Positions 45,242-57,419 are shown, counted from the stretch's first letter. The stretch: 64,000 bases of DNA from Botrytis cinerea B05.10 (GCF_000143535.2 NC_037323.1:1736001-1800000); one strand, 5' to 3'. Program-made: numbers and translations. Notes: generated from the sequence alone by a model not told the origin.

Positions 45242-46816
45242 CTAACTCTGACCCTCCAAAAACTTGCCAACTTCCTTGGCAAGAATCTCGTGCGTGTGGT
45301 AGGTTATGTGGCCGGTGTTGTACCAGAAGTATTCGGGGATGGGGTTGCAGCCGTAGGATGCGTAGTTTGCTGGGAGGGGGTTAGTTGATTTGGAGCAGGG
45401 GATGGAAAGAGCGGGGTCGTGTTTGTACGGAGTTTGCACGAAGAGAAGATTTTGACGATGAAAAATGGGATTGGGGATAGAAATCGAAAGAAAACTTACT
45501 AGCAATATCAGGCGCATCATATCTCGGGCAATAGTTCGTGATGTTTTTTATCCCGTACGGCGCGGGGTCATCCAACACGGAAGACAGAAAGGAAAAGGTG
45601 TCGAAGACCATGGCTTTGGTTCCGGGGTGCGTGGCGGCGAAGTGCACCGCGCTGCTGTTGAGGATTTGGTTGTAGCTGGTGAGCATGGTGGTGTTGGGGA
45701 GGGGGCCGGCGGCGCGGATGAGATTGGGAGGCTGGTTGGGGAGGGGGTTAGTTAGGGGGTGTGGTGTGGGAGGGGGTTAGTTAGGGGGTGTGGTGTGGGA
45801 GGGGGTGGATGACGGGGAGGGGGGACTTACAGTGCGTTGTAAGGGGGGGAGATTCATGAAGAGGAAATTGCGAAAGCCGGCTTGGTAGATAGTTTCGATG
45901 GCGGCGAATTCGGTGGTGATGATGTTGGTGTAGAGGGAGGGGAAGCCGGTGGAGTTGTGTGAGGGGAAGGTGTAGGAGTCCGTGTCGCCGATGTCGTTGA
46001 TGCCGATCCAGATGGCGACGAGGGTTTTGGAGGGGTCCATGTGGATGAATGGCTGGGCGTAGGTCGACCATTCGAGGATTTGGTTTTCGAGCGATACGGT
46101 GTAGTTGTGGTGGAGGGAGGTGCTGGATGTGTGGTTTCTGAATTAGTGGATTTATATATATATATAGTTATATAGTTATATAGTTATATAGTTATATAGT
46201 TATATAGTTATATAGTTATATAGTGTGTGGCACTTGGAGATCTATTGGGGGAGGCTGAAAGTAAGACTAACTAGGTTGTAGAGACGTCGGAGCCAGCAAA
46301 GGCAAAATCCCACAGTTGCTTTTTGCCGCATTTGGATGGGAGGCCAGAAAAGCATGAGGTGAGGTATTCGACCCAGTTTGGGCCACCTGCGGATGTTCCG
46401 AGCTGAGCGTAGTGTTAGTGATATGTATGAATTGAGATGTAGGATGTAAATACTTGGTTTTGGACGATTTCATTACTCAAGAGTTGGGCGGGAGTGTATG
46501 AGAAGTTTTGAAGATCGCCAATGAAGGAGTAGTTTTGTCGACCGTATGTTCCTTGTACATATGTGTACGAATCACCGAATGCGAGACTGCAATGGTGACA
46601 TTAGAATTTTGGCAATTGTTGGAGTTGGGTTTCACTGGGACTTGCGCGACGGGTGGAAATGGGAGGCATAGAATTCTTTGGGTACTCTTCGTATATTCAG
46701 TTCACTTACAAATATTTGGTGTCTTCCCAACTGAAAGAAGATTTGACATCTTTCGTGGGAAGCGCCCAAATGGTTCTTAACCCAGAAATAACACAGATGG
46801 CATGGAGTAGCTTCAT
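45242..46816 (-). CDS. Secreted GDSL/SGNH esterase (CE16-like acetylesterase)
   Basis: Six exons, 46816..46710, 46586..46454, 46402..46272, 46122..45831, 45731..45500 and 45369..45242, give 340 residues. The N-terminus MKLLHAICVISG...WALP is a signal peptide. After the first splice the nucleophile block reads FGDSYTYV with Ser42. WIGINDIGD (~170) is block III with the oxyanion Asn. Near the end, FWYNTGHITYH carries the catalytic His; the Asp usual in the DxxH triad position looks replaced by Asn, as some family members tolerate. N-glycosylation sites are frequent. Fungal CE16 enzymes remove acetyl groups from plant hemicellulose fragments, so an extracellular role in plant cell-wall breakdown is likely. 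Introns 3 and 4 carry simple and tandem repeats that differ sharply from the exons. Confidence 0.85.
45739..45811. repeat. Tandem ~31-bp repeat in an esterase intron
   Basis: A GC-rich unit of about 31 bp containing GTTAGTTAGGGGGTGTGG (CTAACTAAC on the coding strand) is present twice, with a degenerate third edge, inside intron 4. Each copy brings a branch-point-like CTAAC and a C-rich tract. Confidence 0.8.
46150..46224. repeat. TA run and 8-bp GTTATATA tandem repeat in an esterase intron
   Basis: A short TA dinucleotide run is followed by about seven copies of an 8-bp unit (GTTATATA). It lies wholly inside intron 3 of the esterase gene, between the exons ending at 46272 and starting at 46122. 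Confidence 0.9.
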
Positions 46817-48275
46817 ATTGAACAATGCAAAAAAAAACTAGATATACAGTCAAAACGACTTTGAGGCAATTGGCGACTGGTTTAAGTATTTATATATACA
46901 AAGGGGAAAACCCTCAACACCACACCTCCTCACCGCACATGCGCCAATTGGTCAACACTTGTTCCTCTAGCTACAGGTACAATGGCTAATTCTCGCTGGA
47001 GATATCTTCCGAAAAGTATATATTGCGGCATGCATACACCGCTGAAAGCTCCGATTGGGTTCAGAATTAAGGGGTGGAAAATGCGGGGGGGAGAGGACGG
47101 AGAAACTTTTCCCGAATGGATGGAATATTACTAGTATGAAATCCATGTGTCCCCCCTCCGCAAAGTTATGTTCGGATAATTGTCTACTGTGCTTGGATGG
47201 TAGAGATATATAGTGTATCGATTTCCTTCCAGATGGTTGATTTTGTTTGAAGTCTGATCTGATCTCTTCTGACCCGTTCTTCTCTTTCACGTCAGCTTGT
47301 CGTATCCTCCCAGCCGTGGGATAGTCACTTGTTGCCTCTTGATAGAGTTTTGATATTCCTCAATTGCGAAGTCCTCTCGATCGCAACCAATTCATACTTC
47401 TAGAGCAGGAAAGAAGAGTGAAGCAAGAGCTATATGGCATCACTCCCTAATGGTCATCTGTCGCCTCAATACGCATCAAGCGCTCTTCCGCCATGAGAAG
47501 TCTCATTATTAATGGCGGAAACCGGCACCACTCACTTATCACTACCAAGCGTACCAAGAACAAAGTACGTTCTCTCATTCGCCAATACGAGCCAAGATTC
47601 CATCAAATATGTCCTCAACCGACTTCGCCACCAAACAAAGGCTTAGCACGTGCGCCAAGTAGTCACGTGATATAACGATATCCAATGACATTTTGTCTTT
47701 TCTTCCTATGACAATTTTCCACTCCGTTTCCGAGCGGAATCTTCGATGCGGGGAGGGCCAAGCCGAACCCAGCTAAGACAGCCCAAACCAAGAAGTCTTG
47801 GCTCTTGGACCTCAATGATGCTATCCATACAAAGAGATTGTGTGAGTAGGACTAAGAAAGCGCCATGAGTTAATGAGCTCATCGCTTAGTTCTTTCTTAT
47901 CATGATAGGTACAAGTTTCCAAAGATTTGGCCTCAAAGCTCTTGGCTATTCCGCCAATGTAGCTTCCTTCTGACTTGGAGGAAGGTCTATCATAGGCTGA
48001 TACGAGGGGAAAGAGCAAGATAAATGATCTTTGGGTTTTCTGGAAGGGATATATAAGGGTGTGTTACCCCGCATTGGTCTGGATGTATTTACATAAGAAT
48101 TATCTTTGGATTATCGCGACTTGATTCCCTACTATTCCCTTGATTAGGAATAGATCTCGATATCCTTTTGTTTAATATAATACTTAATCGAATCTCATAT
48201 ATTTACAACACATACATACATACATACCTTAAGATACCCACTTATCCCAAAAACTGCCTGATACAATTATCAACA
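46817..48275. other. Divergent promoter region of esterase and ENA ATPase
   Basis: These 1.46 kb hold promoters for the esterase (leftward) and the cation ATPase (rightward). A TATATAAG element is listed separately. Short ORFs here show no family features. Confidence 0.5.
48050..48057 (+). promoter_or_regulatory. TATA box candidate for the ENA ATPase gene
   Basis: The string TATATAAG sits 219 bp before the ATG at 48276, inside an otherwise mixed sequence, at a distance compatible with a moderately long 5' leader. Confidence 0.45.
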
Positions 48276-51200
48276 ATGGCATCTCAAGAAAAAACATCCT
48301 ATACCACCCGTCCGCACGCCTTCCTTCTCACTCCACAAGATGCCGCCAGTCAGCTCTCTACCAACCTCGAGACAGGTCTTACAGCCAGTAAAGTTCAATC
48401 GATACAAGCTTCACATCCACCCAATGAGCTTGATACCGGTGGATCCATCTCTTGGTATAGAATCCTCATCAAACAAATTTCCAACGCCATGATTCTCGTT
48501 CTTGTATTCGCTATGGCGCTTAGTTTTGGCGTAGGCGATTACATTGAAGGAGGAGTTTTGGTTGCCGTCATCGTACTAAATGTTATGATTGGATTTTTCC
48601 AAGAGTTCAGCGCAGAGAAGAAAATGGATTCTCTGAGAGCTCTTTCCTCGCCATCGGCTTCAGTACTGAGGGATGGATCTGTCATTGTGGTTCCCAGTGC
48701 GGAAGTCGTCCCTGGTGATATCGTACTTTTGAAAACGGGAGATACGGTACCAGCCGACCTGCGCATTTTCGAAGCTATGAATTTGACCTGTGAAGAGAAG
48801 AGTTTGACGGGAGAGTCTGAACCAGTTGAGAAGATTACTTCGAATGAGATTTGTGTGCCGGGAACTGAAGAGAGAGCGACAACTGAAGAGCAAGTTGGCA
48901 TTGCTGATCGTAACAATATGGCATATTCTACGACGACGGTTATCAAAGGCCGCGGAAGAGGAATTGTTGTATTTACAGGCATGCAAACTGAGGTTGGAAA
49001 GATCGCAGCTTCAACGACGAAGAAACAACGAAAGGAGGGGAGATCAATGAACTATAAGAAATATGGAAAAGCGCAGCCGGTTAAGGGGGCTGCGAGACGT
49101 ACTTATGACTTTGTAGGAAAGTTTTTGGGACTTACTGAGGGTACTCCCTTGCAGAGAAAGCTGAGTAAGGTTGCGTATATCCTTTTTGGATGCGCTATTC
49201 TACTGGCCATCGTGGTGTTTGGTGTAAATCGATTCAACGTCACAGATGAGGTGGCTATTTATGCTATCTCAACTGGTATTGCTATCATTCCCGAATCTTT
49301 GATCGCGTAAGTACACTCACCCTATCGTCCACTCAAGATTCGACGCTGGAGTTACACAACAACTAACATCATTTAGAGTATTGACAATCACAATGGTTGT
49401 CGGCATGACCGTTATGCGTAAAGCTAATGTTGTCGTCCGAGATCTATCGGCACTCGAAGCACTTGGCGGAGTTACAAACATTTGCTCCGACAAAACCGGT
49501 ACACTTACCCAAGGAGCCATGATCGTCAAGAAAGTGTGGATTCCTAAAATCGGAATCTATACCGTGAATCATTCTATGGACCCCAATAATCCTACCGAAG
49601 GTACTGTTACCAAAGCGCCGCTTAAGTCGGAAGGCATGCAGACACCAGATTCTCCCAGCGAGACTGAAAAAATAGATTTCGACAACCAACGCAGTGCTGC
49701 TGCTCTGAAATTTGATATTCCAGCCGAGAAAGCAGTTAGAGATGAAAGAAAGAACCCATCATCCGAACAAGACGAAGAACCAGCCGAGATTATACCAGAA
49801 CTTGAGAGTTTCCTTCAATCTGCTGCACTTTGTAACCTTGCGACAGTTAAACATGAAGTAGTAGAAGGCGAGATTGCTAAAAAGTGGCAGACGACTGGCG
49901 AGCCAACAGAAATTGCTCTGCAGGTATTCACCCATCGATTTGAATCCGGAAAAAGAGCCTTTGAAAGCAAAGGATGGAAACAAACCGCCGAGTTTCCATT
50001 CGATAGTAGCATCAAGCGAATGTCGGTTATCTATCAACGGCCAGATGGAGAGCACATAGTCTTCACCAAAGGAGCTGTCGAGAGAGTTTTGGATCTCTGT
50101 TCTTCTGTCGGAAGTGGAAATACTAATGAGATAATGACGGACGAGCTGAAGGAATCGATAATTCGACAAATGAATAGATTTGCCGAACAAGGTCAGCGAG
50201 TTCTCGCAGTAGCCGCCAAACCTTGGACCGCCACCGTTTCATCACAAGACAAAAATTCAAATGACGAGAGTTTGCGAGGTGAAGTGGAACAGGATCTTAC
50301 ACTTCTCGGTCTGGTTGGAATCTACGATCCACCGCGCGATGAGACAAAAGACGCTATTAGGGAGTGTACGCAAGCCGGCATCAAAGTTCACATGCTCACT
50401 GGAGATCACCCCTCTACTGCGAAAGCTATCGCACAGGAAATCGGTATTATCCCAAGAAACCTTGGACAATTGTCTGCGGGGGTTTCTGCATCTGTCGTTA
50501 TGAAAGCCACGGATTTTGATCACCTCACGAATGCACAAATCGACGCACTTCCAACTCTCCCTCTAGTACTCGCTCGCTGCGCGCCAGATACTAAAACGCG
50601 TATGATCCATGCATTGAGAAGGAGAGGATTGTACATGGCTATGACAGGTGATGGAGTAAACGATGCACCTAGTCTTTCCGAGGCAGACGTCGGTATTGCA
50701 ATGGGTATCGCCGGCTCCGACGTTGCCAAATCCGCAGCTAAGATGGTACTTCTCGATGATAAATTCAACAGTATCGTATCGGCCATCCGTGAAGGCCGTC
50801 GCATGTTTGACAACATCCAGAGATTCGTACTCCATCTACTTTCGTCCAATGTGGGAGAAGTCATATTATTGATTGCCGGTCTGGGTTTCCAAGATGCCAA
50901 CAGACAATCTGTCTTCCCACTGAGTCCATTGCAGATTCTCTGGATCAACATGCTCACATCCAGTTTCCCCGCCTTTGGGCTGGGAAAAGAAAAAGCAAGT
51001 TCTACCGTGATGAGACGTCCCCCGCATGACAATAAGCGAGGTGTTTTCACCACGCAAATTCTCGTCGATATGGTTGTCTATGGCATCCTCATGGGAACCT
51101 GCACACTCCTCACATTCGTCATCATCATCTACGGAGTCAACGAAGGAAATCTAGGCAGCGACTGCAACCGCAGCTACGGCCCAAACTGCGGACCCGTGTT

Positions 51201-51768
51201 CCGCGCTCGCGCAACCGTCTTCGCAGAACTCACCTGGTTAATCCTCATTTCGGCTTGGGAATTCAAATCCATCCGTCGCAGCATGTTCCGTCTGGACGCC
51301 ACTTCGGAGAGCTCATTCCCGTTCTTCAAAGACGTGTACGAGAATCGTTTCTTGTTCTGGGCTGTTGTCATTGGAGCCTTGTCTGTGTTCCCCGCAGTCT
51401 ACATTCCGGGCTTAAACACTTCGGTCTTCAAACACGTAGGTATCACATGGGAGTGGTCACTAGCTGTCGGAGCCGTTTTTGTATTTGTCCTAGGTATCGA
51501 AGCGTGGAAGGCGTCGAAGAGATATTTTGGATTATTCGAGCAGCTTGATGAGGAAGAGGCGGAGCGGGATCGAAAATTGGGGTTGCGACAGGGTTTCTTC
51601 ACATTTGCGAAATCGACGACTTCGGTGGGTAGATCGTCGATGGATCAATATTCTGTCAAGGAGAAGATCGCGGGAATGGGTAGTTTGGGCTCGGCGCCGA
51701 CGACTAGATCGATGCTCCAAAAGGAATCTAGGGTAGAAACGGGCTTGAGTGGTGATTCAGCGGTTTAG
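48276..51768 (+). CDS. P-type Na+/K+-exporting ATPase, ENA type (P2D)
   Basis: Exons 48276..49306 and 49377..51768 give 1,140 residues. The start MASQEKTSYTTRPHAFLLT was preferred to an in-frame upstream ATG at 48168 because family members begin with this region. Motifs in order: LTGESEPVEK (actuator domain TGE, ~175), IPESLIAVLTITM (helix 4, ion-binding PES, built across the splice), SDKTGTLTQG with the phosphorylated Asp382, KGAVERV (nucleotide binding), MLTGDHPSTA and MTGDGVNDAPSL (hinge), then hydrophobic C-terminal helices. ENA ATPases export Na+ or K+ at the fungal plasma membrane and give salt and alkaline-pH tolerance. All catalytic motifs are intact. The intron lies within helix 4. 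Regulation by calcineurin or high pH is known for yeast ENA1; I did not identify sites. Confidence 0.95.
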
Positions 51769-52813
51769 GTTTTAGGGTTAATGATTTGTTCTGATGATAG
51801 AACATAGCGTAGCGTAGTAATAAAGCAGCGTTTAATGATAGGTCAATAAATTTAATTACAAAATAAATGTGTTACAAATTCGTGAATATGAGAAGCATTA
51901 GAAAGATTGAAAGCACTTTGTCAATCTTCTTTAATTAAACTTGTAGCTCATACAACAAATCCACTACAACACTTATACTTAAGTCATGCCCTAACCTTTA
52001 GCAAATTGCCTCAGAATCCCCTCCTTATTTCATTTACCTTAATCCTCCCCGTCCATACCTCCTCATCATCACAGATATTCTTTCATCTGCCATCTCCCAT
52101 CCCCTCACAACCCCCAAAAAATCCAAAATATCCAATAGAAATCCCGATCGACGTTCATTCAAGTAACTAACTAACTCACCTAGATCTAATCTGATCTGAT
52201 CTAAGGCAATCCACGAAAAAAATCCAATACACTTATTACATCACCGTCACCGTCACCGTCACCGTCACCGTCACCGTCACATTCCAACTTCCAAGGAAAT
52301 GTTTAATGTGAAGATGTGTAAATAATTAGATATATGAAATGTATAGAATGTAAAGTTATTGAACCTAGAGTTTGGTTTTGGTTTATTTTGCTAAAACGAT
52401 GTGATTAAGATTTGAAAAGTTCCTGGCGTCGGTGTGAGAAGATGTTGATGATGGGGAGGAGGATGATTGAGAATGAGAATGGGAATTAAGGAAATAAATA
52501 AACTATGTACATGAGTATGCAACTCAATAGATAGAATAAACAAATGAATCCATTGTTGAACTTGGATAATAATTTCATTGAGCCGCCCGCATGCAAACCC
52601 TCGACGGTATAGTATGATCAATCAAAATAGATGACCTCAACATACACACAAATTCACGAGCCATAAAAAACTTCCATACTGTAAATTATTTTCATTGAAT
52701 CGTAAATCTAGCTCTAATAGCTCGCTTTAAAGGTATAATATCTCTCAATTACTGAGCAAAACATCACATCGTGTCATCCTTTTTGGACTCCTATTTTTCC
52801 ACACCAACATAAT
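51769..52813. other. Convergent spacer
   Basis: The 1.0 kb hold 3' UTRs of the ATPase and the arabinitol dehydrogenase genes, plus a hexamer microsatellite listed separately. No gene is seen. Confidence 0.5.
52241..52281. repeat. (TCACCG)n hexamer microsatellite
   Basis: Six to seven perfect copies of TCACCG are arranged head to tail in a non-coding spacer. The unit has no spacers, so this is not a CRISPR array. Confidence 0.92.
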
Positions 52814-54697
52814 CTAATCGAAAACAATAGCTGCCTTAATAGCACTCTTGTTCTTGATAGACTCCAAAGCTTCACCCCATTGTTCAAGCTTGAAGGTCTT
52901 GTTAACGATACCGTCAACCTTGACCTTGCCTGAGTCGAGGTAATCGATAGCAGCAGCTATATATTGTTAGTAACAGAATATGTGCACACAAGATAAAGGA
53001 ATACTTACGGAACATGTAAGTCTCGGAGAAGGAACCAAGAATGGTGATCTCATCACCAAAGATCTTGGATGGTGGCCAGGTAACTCTAGCAGAGCTGCTG
53101 TAGACACCATAGACTACGAGCTTGCCTCCACGACGAACGTAGTTGATAGCATCCTCGAGAATCTTAGCACTTCCGGTAGCTTCAACGACAATGTCGAAGC
53201 CATATTTGTACTCATCCTTAATTTGTTGGAATTGAGCTTCTGGGTTGTCACGGGAAAGTTCGATGTAGATATCAGCAGCATCAAGCTTCTTTGCGAGATC
53301 CATCTTAAGACCACCTGGTGCAGCGAGGACAACCTTGCATCCACCATTTTGTCTGAGCAATTGAGCGAGAACGAGACCAGTTGGTCCAGCACCGAACATG
53401 AGAACGGATGAGCCCATCTTTGGTGCAATCTTCTCAAGACCGTGAGCAGCACATGAGGCTGGCTCGAGGAGGGTGGCATCAACATCTGAGAGGTTCTCGA
53501 TCTTGAAAACCTTTGCGGCTGGGTATGCACAGTACTCTGCGAAACCACCATCTAAATTGAATTAGCTTTGATACCTAGGTGGAAATTATGTTTAGCTTAC
53601 CCATAGTAACACCGTGAGCGTTGAAGTTCTCGCACAACAAGAGTTGACCACGACGGCAGTAGAAGCACTCCTCGCAGAGTTCGGAGTTACTGTAAATAGA
53701 TTAGTGTATTGAAAGCACATGTGTGATTGGACAGTACTCACTCAGCTACAACTCTGTCGCCAACATTGAAGCCCTTGACCTTAGGTCCAGTGGCAGCAAT
53801 AACACCGACAGTTTCATGACCTATCAGATCCCAATGTTAGATGCTTGATCAAAGTTTGTGTTCCCATCTCCATCCAAACATGTTATGTATCATTGCACTC
53901 GCTAAGATATGCAGCTGTCTTCACCAGCCAAAGAAAATCGAACGTTCAGAGCAAGGAGTCGACGAAGAAAGGAAGGTATAGCATACCAGGAATAAGAGGG
54001 AACTATAAATAACGACAAATTAGCTTTTGGTTCTTATAAAATATACGGTAAAATATATAAATTCATCCCAAGTCCCAACATGTTTAGCTTAGAGCACGTA
54101 AACCTCTCAAGGTGCCTAGGTGTAGGTACCCATCCAGGTGTATATTCTCAACCCGCATACTCGTCTTAATAGATAAAACGTCATGGTGGGGAAGAGATCA
54201 CATCACCCCTTTCCAATTCACATATATAAAAGGAAGTTTCTCTCTCTTACCTTTGCAATAAATTCTCCCTCGTGGATGTGCAAATCGGTTCCGCAAACAC
54301 CACAGGCCTTGACCTTTACCAAGACATCGTTGTCACGGAGCTTTGGGAGAGGAACCTCAACGATTCCGTATTCTTCTGGCTTGGAGTATCTGTTATCGTT
54401 CGAGTTAGCTTCAATGTCTTAATCGATGTGCCTTTCCAAGTGGTGAAAGGATGGAAATGTGTTTGATTCTAGTGTATCAAACGCTCTCGATCTCTCGAAG
54501 CATTTCAATGTGTCAAACAGCTTCAATCATTGAATGGTTTGAATCATTCAATCAATATCAACCGTACAAACAAATTGAATGCATCAGAGGTCTGCTGGAT
54601 ACACTGCCACTTCCAACACGGTGCCACCTCAAAACCCCGCACCAAAACAAGAACAGCATACATACCTCAAAGCTTTCATGGAAGTTGGGAGAGACAT
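52814..54697 (-). CDS. Zinc-type medium-chain alcohol dehydrogenase, D-arabinitol dehydrogenase-like
   Basis: Seven exons, 54697..54666, 54389..54251, 54002..53987, 53820..53742, 53689..53601, 53551..53009 and 52956..52814, give 346 residues. ACGVCGTDLHIHEGEF and PGHETVG carry catalytic-zinc ligands; ELCEECFYCRRGQLLLCEN has four Cys for the structural zinc; GAGPTGLVLAQLL is the nucleotide-binding loop. The overall sequence resembles fungal ARD1-type D-arabinitol dehydrogenases, which interconvert D-arabinitol with ketopentoses in polyol metabolism and stress or sugar storage; a sorbitol or butanediol substrate is possible. It is cytosolic. Exon 3 is only 16 nt and encodes FPLIP, and intron 1 is 276 nt, long for this genome. 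The last exon ends KAAIVFD. Confidence 0.9.
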
Positions 54698-56459
54698 GTT
54701 GGCTGGTGTGATCTTTTGATTCTTTTGAAGAAGAAAGTTAAACAATTAAAGAGTTAAAATAGGGTATCTTTTGAAGGTTCGTTATTGAGGGTATTATTTT
54801 TCAAATGGTATGAAGAGGAAAAGCAAGACGAGAGAGAAGAAGATTGGCTTTCTTATAGTAATGAAGCTACGCAAGATGGAAAGAGGAGGGACGACCAACC
54901 CCTGGTCGTGGTGGGGTGGGGTACCTAGCATGAGATGATTATGATCCTGTTGTTGTTGGATGCCCCGCCATTGAATCATCTGGAAGTGTTTCCATCAATC
55001 TTACTTGGATCATGGAATGACTAGCTGAGCGGTTCGTGGGAACGATTCCTTGCAATTGGCTCCATAGCAAACTTTGAGGTATGAGTTGGTGCGAGTTGAA
55101 GTGCACTGTGCAAGCCATATGTGCCTAATAATGCTAGGTAGCTACGACATGATGAGTTCGGACCAGACGGCGTTACGACTGACTTGTTCTTATTGCTGAT
55201 TTGGGAGGTTGGGATAGCTACGATGAGCTCTACTACCGTCAATCGCCAAAAGGAATCTGGCAGAATACTAGATACATTGAATTCTCCTCGGTTCTTAAGG
55301 ATTCATAAGGATCCAGAGAAGCACCGAGAAGCGTCAAACATAAAAATACACACCTCACAACAAGAAAAACAATATACTTCCTCCAGATTCTACTCACCCA
55401 CACCTCCTCTACAAAGGCCGACAGGGAAAAGCGCGTTACCAAGGTATCAAGCACCAATCGGACGTCCATTTCTCAAGCGTTCCCAAGCCATCTAAACGCC
55501 ACGAAAGGCAATAGGATGTGAGGATCAAAAGGTAATCGTACAACCCCACGTTTCTCACGAGTCACCAACATTTTACATCCATCGTCGATATTTTATGGAT
55601 TTGGACTGTTTGGCATTCTAGTCCATCTCCACTACAAAACTCTTTCACTCATCGGCGGAACACGAGAAGATCGATATCAACATCCATATTTCGAATGTAT
55701 CATGGTCAGAAATGGACATCACAATAAAGAGTAAGACCGAGCAGAAGTACGATGACGATATCAACTACCGATTATTGCTCTAGGTGGGTCAAAAATCGGA
55801 AAAGGTCGCGGGGATATTGGTGGGGTTGCTTTTTTCGGGTTCTAGTACTTCATAGGCCGATTTTCCATCTGTATGAACAACGAAACACTTTTTGAAATAA
55901 TTACATGAACGAGCATGAGTACGAGCATGACTGGGTCTGACCACAAATTGATAAGTTTCGAGCTTTCATCTTTGATCTTGAATCTGTGATCTTCCTTGAC
56001 CTTTCTTCCATCTCCCATGGCCGAGAGACCCGAGTTATAGGTGGCATAGAATGTGTCCGGGTCGCTGTGTTTCGTTCGGGACCATTAGGTAAAAATTTAA
56101 CGTGTATATTAATATCAGGAGCAATTCATAGTAACACAATCTTGACTTCACCAAATTATCAAGTTCATACGAGACGTCATAAAACCAAGCAGTCATGAAA
56201 AGAAAAGCAGAGAATGAGCCGCAGGATATGTGAGGGAGTATCGTGTTTTCACGTCATAATAAATTGAAGGGTATTGGAAGAAGCTCATTATGCTACCTGA
56301 CAGTTTTGAAGTGTCAACTTCCACCTTCGACCTATGCTCCCCCGGCGATTACTTTCACTCGACCTAACGCGCTACTGTCCAGTCGTCCAACCATACAAGT
56401 GTTTATGAGGAATTCCTGTCGGATGCATTGAGCAAGCGTAAAGAAATTGTAGAATAGAT
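54698..56459. other. 1.8-kb spacer without recognisable genes
   Basis: It contains the promoter of the arabinitol dehydrogenase gene at its left and the 3' end of the eS10 gene at its right. Several short ORFs (for example 55184..55495 and 55986..56198) lack any family features. Confidence 0.5.
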
Positions 56460-57096
56460 CTACGAAGATGGGGCAGGAGCACCGGCACCTCCACGTCCAC
56501 GTCCGGCACCACGGCTGTGAGAGAAAATGTTAGGGTTGATCAATCGAATATGGGAGATGCGTGAAACTTACAATTGAGGGGCGAACTCTCCTGGGGCGGC
56601 ACCTTCCTTGGTCTCACCACCCTCACGTCTGCGGTAATCACCACGGTCACCACGCTCTCCACCACCACGTCCACCGCGGCCACCGAAAGGCTTGCGCTCG
56701 CGCTCGTCACCTCCCATCATTCCACGAGGAGGAGCGTGGGATCTTTGGACCTTGATGTGGGTAGATGGAACAATCTCAGCGGGGAGATGGAGCCATTCGC
56801 GGAGGTAGTCGAGACCCTCTGGGGTGAGGGTGTAGTAGTAGTATTGCCAAGAGAATTGAGTCTTGACATATCCACGGGAGGTCAAAGATTGACAAGCCTT
56901 GACAACGTAAAGGTTACGGGTGTCGATGTCTGGGTGCTTGTTTTCATACTCCTTCTTTGCGACAAGTACGCCCTCACGGAACAAGTACTCGTGAATCAAC
57001 TTGCGGTCGGCCTTTGGGATAAGCCTGTAAATTCATTTATTAGTCTTTTTTGCATTTTGAGATAGTACCATCAAGATAATTGTAGATATCTTACAT
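56460..57096 (-). CDS. RPS10: 40S ribosomal protein eS10
   Basis: Exons 57096..57095, 57024..56572 and 56514..56460 give 169 residues. The first coding exon holds only AT of the start codon; the G comes from the next exon, producing MLIPKADRKLIHEYLFREGV, the exact conserved start of eS10. The body (NLYVVKACQSLTSRGYVKTQ, FSWQYYYYTLTPEGLDYLR) is typical, followed by a Gly/Arg-rich tail that finishes in exon 3. It is part of the small ribosomal subunit beak, contacting mRNA entry and collided-ribosome sensors. Length and motifs match fungal orthologues. An alternative start is excluded because no in-frame ATG precedes LIPKADR. Confidence 0.97.
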
Positions 57097-57419
57097 CTTG
57101 GCGGTTTGTCGAGTTGCTTGAAAGTTTGTCGATGTCGAGAGGTGTAAAAAAAAGCGAAGCAATTCAAAATTCGAATATTCTGAATTGTGTGGTTCAAGCG
57201 CTAGCAAGCGAAGATGTGGCTTGTCGCTTTGCATATTCCCAGATGGATACACGTGACTGTCAATCAAGCCACTCAGCCACTCGGGTGTTCTACGGCTCAG
57301 GGACTTCCATCCTTTGAATGATGTTGATATCAAACTTATCGAAAATCACCAAAGCCATCGCAAAGCGCGATAATAATTCGAATTATATCGAAACAATCCT
57401 AATACAAAAAACCGGCAAT
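57097..57419. promoter_or_regulatory. Divergent promoter of eS10 and Sde2 genes
   Basis: These 323 bp lie between two divergent start codons and include both 5' leaders. The in-frame ATG at 57318 upstream of the Sde2 start was not used because Sde2 proteins start at the ubiquitin-like fold. Confidence 0.55.

Noticed and set aside
48168..48275. Upstream in-frame ATG as start of the ENA ATPase
   Set aside because: The extra 36 residues (Ile/Tyr/Thr-rich from CATACA repeats) do not resemble the family, which starts at the MASQEK region.
48539..48986. Two minus-strand ORFs of 108-147 codons
   Set aside because: They are antisense shadows of the strongly conserved ATPase actuator domain.
52241..52281. 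Regular short repeat that might be a CRISPR array
   Set aside because: The 6-bp units abut without spacers and the genome is eukaryotic; it is a microsatellite.
57318..57419. Upstream in-frame ATG as start of Sde2
   Set aside because: It would add 34 residues before the ubiquitin-like fold, which in the family begins near the N-terminus.
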